This document shows, piece by piece, positions 61,088 through 64,000 of a stretch of DNA of 64,000 nt; the stretch's first letter is position 1, and each line of letters starts with the position of its first letter. The position numbers and the translations under genes are program-made. The stretch is from Saccharibacillus kuerlensis DSM 22868. GTDB lineage: Bacteria > Bacillota > Bacilli > Paenibacillales > Paenibacillaceae. The DNA lies in the NCBI RefSeq assembly GCF_000378145.1, contig NZ_KB899282.1:62001-126000 (forward strand), read 5' to 3'. The notes beneath the pieces are model-generated. The model was not told the DNA's origin and did not search any database. It was given only the letters and a program-made list of their open reading frames with translations.

Positions 61088-63031
61088 ATGAGCAAGCATG
61101 AACAAACAGCCAAGTCCGTTATTGAAAAGATCGGCGGCGAATCCAACGTCAAAACGATGACCCACTGCATGACTCGTCTGCGCTTCGAACTGCGGGACAA
61201 CAACAAAGCCGACCGCGCCGCGCTGGAAAACACGCCGGGCGTTATGGGCACCAATATCGCGGGTACCCAGTTCCAGGTCATTATTGGCAACGACGTGCCG
61301 AAAGTATATGAAGAAATCAATAAGGCTGCGTCATTCGGCGGCGGCTCCGCGCAGACGGACGACGCTCCGAAGCAGAAAAAAAATCCGTTCTCAGCACTGC
61401 TCGACATCATCTCCGGAATCTTCACTCCGCTGCTTCCGGCACTCGCCGGCGCAGGTATGATCAAAGCGCTGCTGTCCGTATCCGACGTATTCGGATGGAT
61501 GGCAACCGACGGCAGCACGTACCAGATTCTCAAAGCCATCGGCGACGGTACGTTCTTCTTCCTGCCGATTCTGATTGCGTTCAGTGCGGCCCGCAAGTTC
61601 GGCAGCAGCATGTTCCTGGCCGCAGCCATTGCCGCGGCAGTCATGCACCCGGACTTGACCGCGCTGCTAGGCAGCGGCGGAAATCTGAATTTCCTTGGGC
61701 TTCCGGTAACACCGGTCACCTATTCGTCATCCGTAATTCCGATGCTGCTGGCAATCTGGATCTCGTCTTATGTCGAAAAGTTCTTTAATCGCTTCATTCC
61801 AAGTGCGCTTAAAGTTCTGTTCGTTCCGATGCTTACTCTGCTCGTCATTGTACCAGCAACCCTGATCGCATTTGGCCCGCTCGGCAGCATCATCGGTCAA
61901 GGTCTGGCCGGAGGCATTACCTGGCTTCTCGACAATACCGGCATCTTCGGCGGCCTGCTGCTCGGCGGTACCATGTCGCTCATCATTATGACAGGCATGC
62001 ACTGGGCACTCGTTCCAATCGCTATCCTGTCTCTGGCTGAACAAGGCTTCGATTACATTCTGCCTATCATGTTCGCCGCCAACTTGGGTCAGGCAGGCGC
62101 TACATTCGGCGTATTCCTTCGCTCCCGCAATCCGCAGTTCAAGGCTCTGTCGCTGTCGACCAGCTTCTCGGCCATGATGGGTATCACTGAACCTGCAATG
62201 TACGGCGTTAACATGCGCTTGAAAAAACCGTTCGTTTCCGGTCTGATCGGCGGTGCTGTGGGTGGCGCTGTCTACGGATTGTTCCACGTCAAGATCTATG
62301 TAATGGCAGGCGGCGCAGGTCTTCCAGGTATTCCGGCTATGATCGGCCCGACATTCGTGTACGGCTTGATCGGTATGGCCGTGGCTTTTGCAGTCGGTGC
62401 CGTTGTTACTTTCATCATGGGCTTCCAAGACGTTCCCGTGCCGGCTTCCGAAACAACAGCTGCTGCTGATGCGACTGCTCCAGCTGCATCCAATGAAACT
62501 CCAGCGGCCGCATCGGCTGTCGTTGTCCCTGAAGTTGTTCAAATCCGCGACACTGCGCTGTCCAGTCCGCTGACCGGTACAGTTAAAGCTCTCTCCGACG
62601 TCGACGACGTTACGTTCGCCGGCGAGTATATGGGCAAAGGCATCGCGGTCGTTCCGAGCGCCGGCGTCGTTACCGCTCCGGCGGATGGCATCGTCAACTC
62701 GCTCGCTGTGACCAAACACGCCATCGGCATGCAGACAACAGACGGCGCAGAACTGCTGATCCATGTTGGATTGAATACCGTTCGCCTCAAAGGTCAGCAC
62801 TTCAACGTCCTCGTCGAAGAAGGCCAGGCTGTAACGGCCGGCCAACCGCTGCTCACGTTCAACATGAGTGCAATCCGTGCGGCGGGTTACGACCTGACCA
62901 CACCGATGATCGTAACCAATACCAAAGAATTCGATGGATTCACCACACTTCACGGCGGTGCCATCGAAGCCGGACAACCGCTGCTGAAGCTTGACGTCGC
63001 GGCTCCGCTGCTCGAAGCTTCAGGCGACTGA
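61088..63031 (+). CDS. bglP: PTS beta-glucoside-type EIIBCA permease
   Basis: 647 residues with the order IIB-IIC-IIA: phosphorylated Cys27 in MTHCMTRLRF, a ten-helix IIC domain (~105-450) with MGITEPAMYGVN, an Ala/Pro/Thr linker (~455-490) and IIA with His559 in LLIHVGLNTVRLKG. It imports and phosphorylates beta-glucosides or a related sugar. GAAAGGAAGG precedes the ATG. Controlled by LicT through RAT 2. No phospho-glycosidase gene follows, unlike bglPH. A trehalose- or sucrose-type substrate is less likely given the LicT pairing. Confidence 0.9.
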   Translation: MSKHEQTAKSVIEKIGGESNVKTMTHCMTRLRFELRDNNKADRAALENTPGVMGTNIAGTQFQVIIGNDVPKVYEEINKAASFGGGSAQTDDAPKQKKNPFSALLDIISGIFTPLLPALAGAGMIKALLSVSDVFGWMATDGSTYQILKAIGDGTFFFLPILIAFSAARKFGSSMFLAAAIAAAVMHPDLTALLGSGGNLNFLGLPVTPVTYSSSVIPMLLAIWISSYVEKFFNRFIPSALKVLFVPMLTLLVIVPATLIAFGPLGSIIGQGLAGGITWLLDNTGIFGGLLLGGTMSLIIMTGMHWALVPIAILSLAEQGFDYILPIMFAANLGQAGATFGVFLRSRNPQFKALSLSTSFSAMMGITEPAMYGVNMRLKKPFVSGLIGGAVGGAVYGLFHVKIYVMAGGAGLPGIPAMIGPTFVYGLIGMAVAFAVGAVVTFIMGFQDVPVPASETTAAADATAPAASNETPAAASAVVVPEVVQIRDTALSSPLTGTVKALSDVDDVTFAGEYMGKGIAVVPSAGVVTAPADGIVNSLAVTKHAIGMQTTDGAELLIHVGLNTVRLKGQHFNVLVEEGQAVTAGQPLLTFNMSAIRAAGYDLTTPMIVTNTKEFDGFTTLHGGAIEAGQPLLKLDVAAPLLEASGD

Positions 63032-63108
63032 TTATTCGAATTCGGTTCGCCGGAATCTGCTGATTCGGATCACCGTTTCGGCGCAGACTTCAAATATCTT
63101 CTATAACG

Positions 63109-63165
63109 AAAGCAGCCGATTTTCCAATCCGCTCCGGCGGAAAGAAAATCGGCTGCTTTTTGTTT
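63109..63165. terminator. Terminator after bglP (also faces the secreted-protein gene)
   Basis: AAAGCAGCCGATTTTC pairs with GAAAATCGGCTGCTTT around a ~19-nt loop; T-run on the plus strand, TTTCG on the minus. Confidence 0.88.
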
Positions 63166-63266
63166 ATTGATGATTTGTCTACTTCATGGAGAAACGATCT
63201 TTCGTCGATACCGGATACCTCGATACGATCAATGTAAGTCAGGCCGCTCTCACTGGCGCTGCCATC

Positions 63267-63767
63267 TTACTTAATCGACTCGCCGACCCACAGTGTTTCG
63301 GTCGCTTTGTCCCATTTGATCGACTCGTCCAAGCCTCTTACGATCACACCGACCGGTACACGCAGTACGCCGCGCTTGAACGTCGGCGATCCCTGCAGCT
63401 TCACTTCTTTGCCATCAACCCAAGCGATTTCGCTGTCGGCAGTCACTTTTACCATATGATCCCCGCGCGTGTACGTATAAGATTTCGTTTTGTTATCCCA
63501 CGAAATTTTCAAGCCTTCAATGTCCAGCTGCTTGATAACATCAGCTGTAGTGTACAGGGTGCTCTTAATGAAGAACGGATACGCGCTCGGCGTTACCAGA
63601 CCATCATTACCGTAGATTTTGGCAGCAGGCTGGGACGATGCCGCTGCTGCAGGAGCAGCTGTAGGAGCGGGAGCAGCTGTCGCTGCAGGCGCAGTCGGAG
63701 CCGCTTGTGCTGCGGAAGCCCCCAATACAGCGGAACCGAGCAGAGATGCGATAAGTATTTTTTTCAT
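63267..63767 (-). CDS. Secreted protein with copper-amine-oxidase-N-like domain
   Basis: 166 residues: signal peptide (MKKILIASLLGSAVLGASA, cleavage near AQA-AP), an Ala/Pro-rich low-complexity stretch (~23-48), then a domain of the type called copper amine oxidase N-terminal (stalk-like) in Bacillales extracellular proteins (YTYTRGDHMVKVTADS, PTFKRGVLRVPVGVI, ETLWVGESI). No oxidase domain is present. GAGGAGG precedes the ATG. Probably a cell-surface or matrix protein. Confidence 0.75.
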   Translation of the reverse strand: MKKILIASLLGSAVLGASAAQAAPTAPAATAAPAPTAAPAAAASSQPAAKIYGNDGLVTPSAYPFFIKSTLYTTADVIKQLDIEGLKISWDNKTKSYTYTRGDHMVKVTADSEIAWVDGKEVKLQGSPTFKRGVLRVPVGVIVRGLDESIKWDKATETLWVGESIK

Positions 63768-64000
63768 GGAAAAGTCCTCCTCTATAATAGGTGCGGTTAT
63801 AAGATGCGTTTGAAAAACGCCCCACCTCTATATATAAACCTTCCCAAGCATCATTTAGTTGCAGTTCTGATACTCGCCGGGAAAAGTTTTGTAAGCAGGC
63901 TTGTCCAAAGAATCTTTCCCAGAGGCAAATCCGCTTAATCAGGCTTGTTTCCAGCAGAAAGATCATCCACCACCCGAAGTTCTCCCGTGACCGCCGCTCT
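63768..64000. other. Right-edge region
   Basis: 233 bp upstream of the secreted-protein gene. It should hold that gene's promoter; AT-rich words such as TATATA are present, but I cannot define one promoter. No convincing gene reaches the edge. Confidence 0.4.

Noticed and set aside
61727-62977. 416-codon minus-strand frame opposite bglP
   Set aside because: Mirror frame of a real PTS permease; Cys- and His-rich, with no recognisable domain.
63186-63938. 250-codon plus-strand frame at the right end
   Set aside because: Antisense to the secreted-protein gene, which has a signal peptide and a good ribosome site.

Overview
The window looks like chromosomal DNA of a Gram-positive, low-to-mid-GC member of the Paenibacillaceae (Paenibacillus or Saccharibacillus type; the species cannot be fixed from this sequence). 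Evidence: strong AGGAGG ribosome binding sites, frequent GTG/TTG starts, a Bacillus-like inositol (iol) regulon, an S-layer-homology protease, a BceRS-BceAB module, Rex- and RAT-type regulatory sites, and hairpin repeats of a kind I associate with Paenibacillus. No rRNA, tRNA, CRISPR array, intact transposase or prophage gene was seen.

Layout. 1-8.4 kb: inositol catabolism, with iolA (cut by the left edge), divergent iolR, a tautomerase, and a leftward operon iolE-iolT-iolG-iolI. Its promoters carry tandem 11-bp IolR-type boxes and one good cre site. 8.5-15 kb: a cell-surface subtilase, an FNT channel, an MFS permease, an amidotransferase and a lipoprotein. 15-19.4 kb: a truncated AraC gene, then a leftward five-gene cassette (UbiA-family phosphoribosyltransferase, HAD phosphatase, two SMR-type proteins, multi-spanning GT-C-like protein) that reads as a complete route for making, flipping and using polyprenyl-phosphate-linked pentose. 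19.7-25 kb: acetyltransferase, aminoglycoside-phosphotransferase-like kinase, NAT-like enzyme and S9 peptidase. 25-25.4 kb: a possible MITE carrying four hairpin repeats, related to a second four-hairpin array at 3.25-3.43 kb. 25.5-31.7 kb: cydABDC under a near-perfect Rex operator. 31.9-42.4 kb: Na+/H+ antiporter, MocR regulator divergent from an EamA transporter, CDF metal exporter, small proteins, FadR-type regulator with an MFS permease, GNAT and Rrf2 regulator. 42.5-46.5 kb: a GNAT-protein kinase fusion and an amidase with a long disordered N-terminus. 46.6-52 kb: an AraC remnant and BceRS-BceAB. 52-57 kb: GH20 and GH13 glycosidases, an SDR and a 22-codon ORF. 57-64 kb: three small membrane proteins, a membrane-tethered serine hydrolase, a LicT/BglP sugar PTS locus with two RAT/terminator switches, and a secreted protein.

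The genes fit a carbohydrate-scavenging soil or plant bacterium: inositol and beta-glucoside uptake, glycosidases, CcpA-type control, low-oxygen respiration via cytochrome bd, and envelope defence. The most unusual items are the polyprenyl-phosphate-pentose cassette, the paired hairpin arrays, the GNAT-kinase fusion and the tandem IolR-box architecture.
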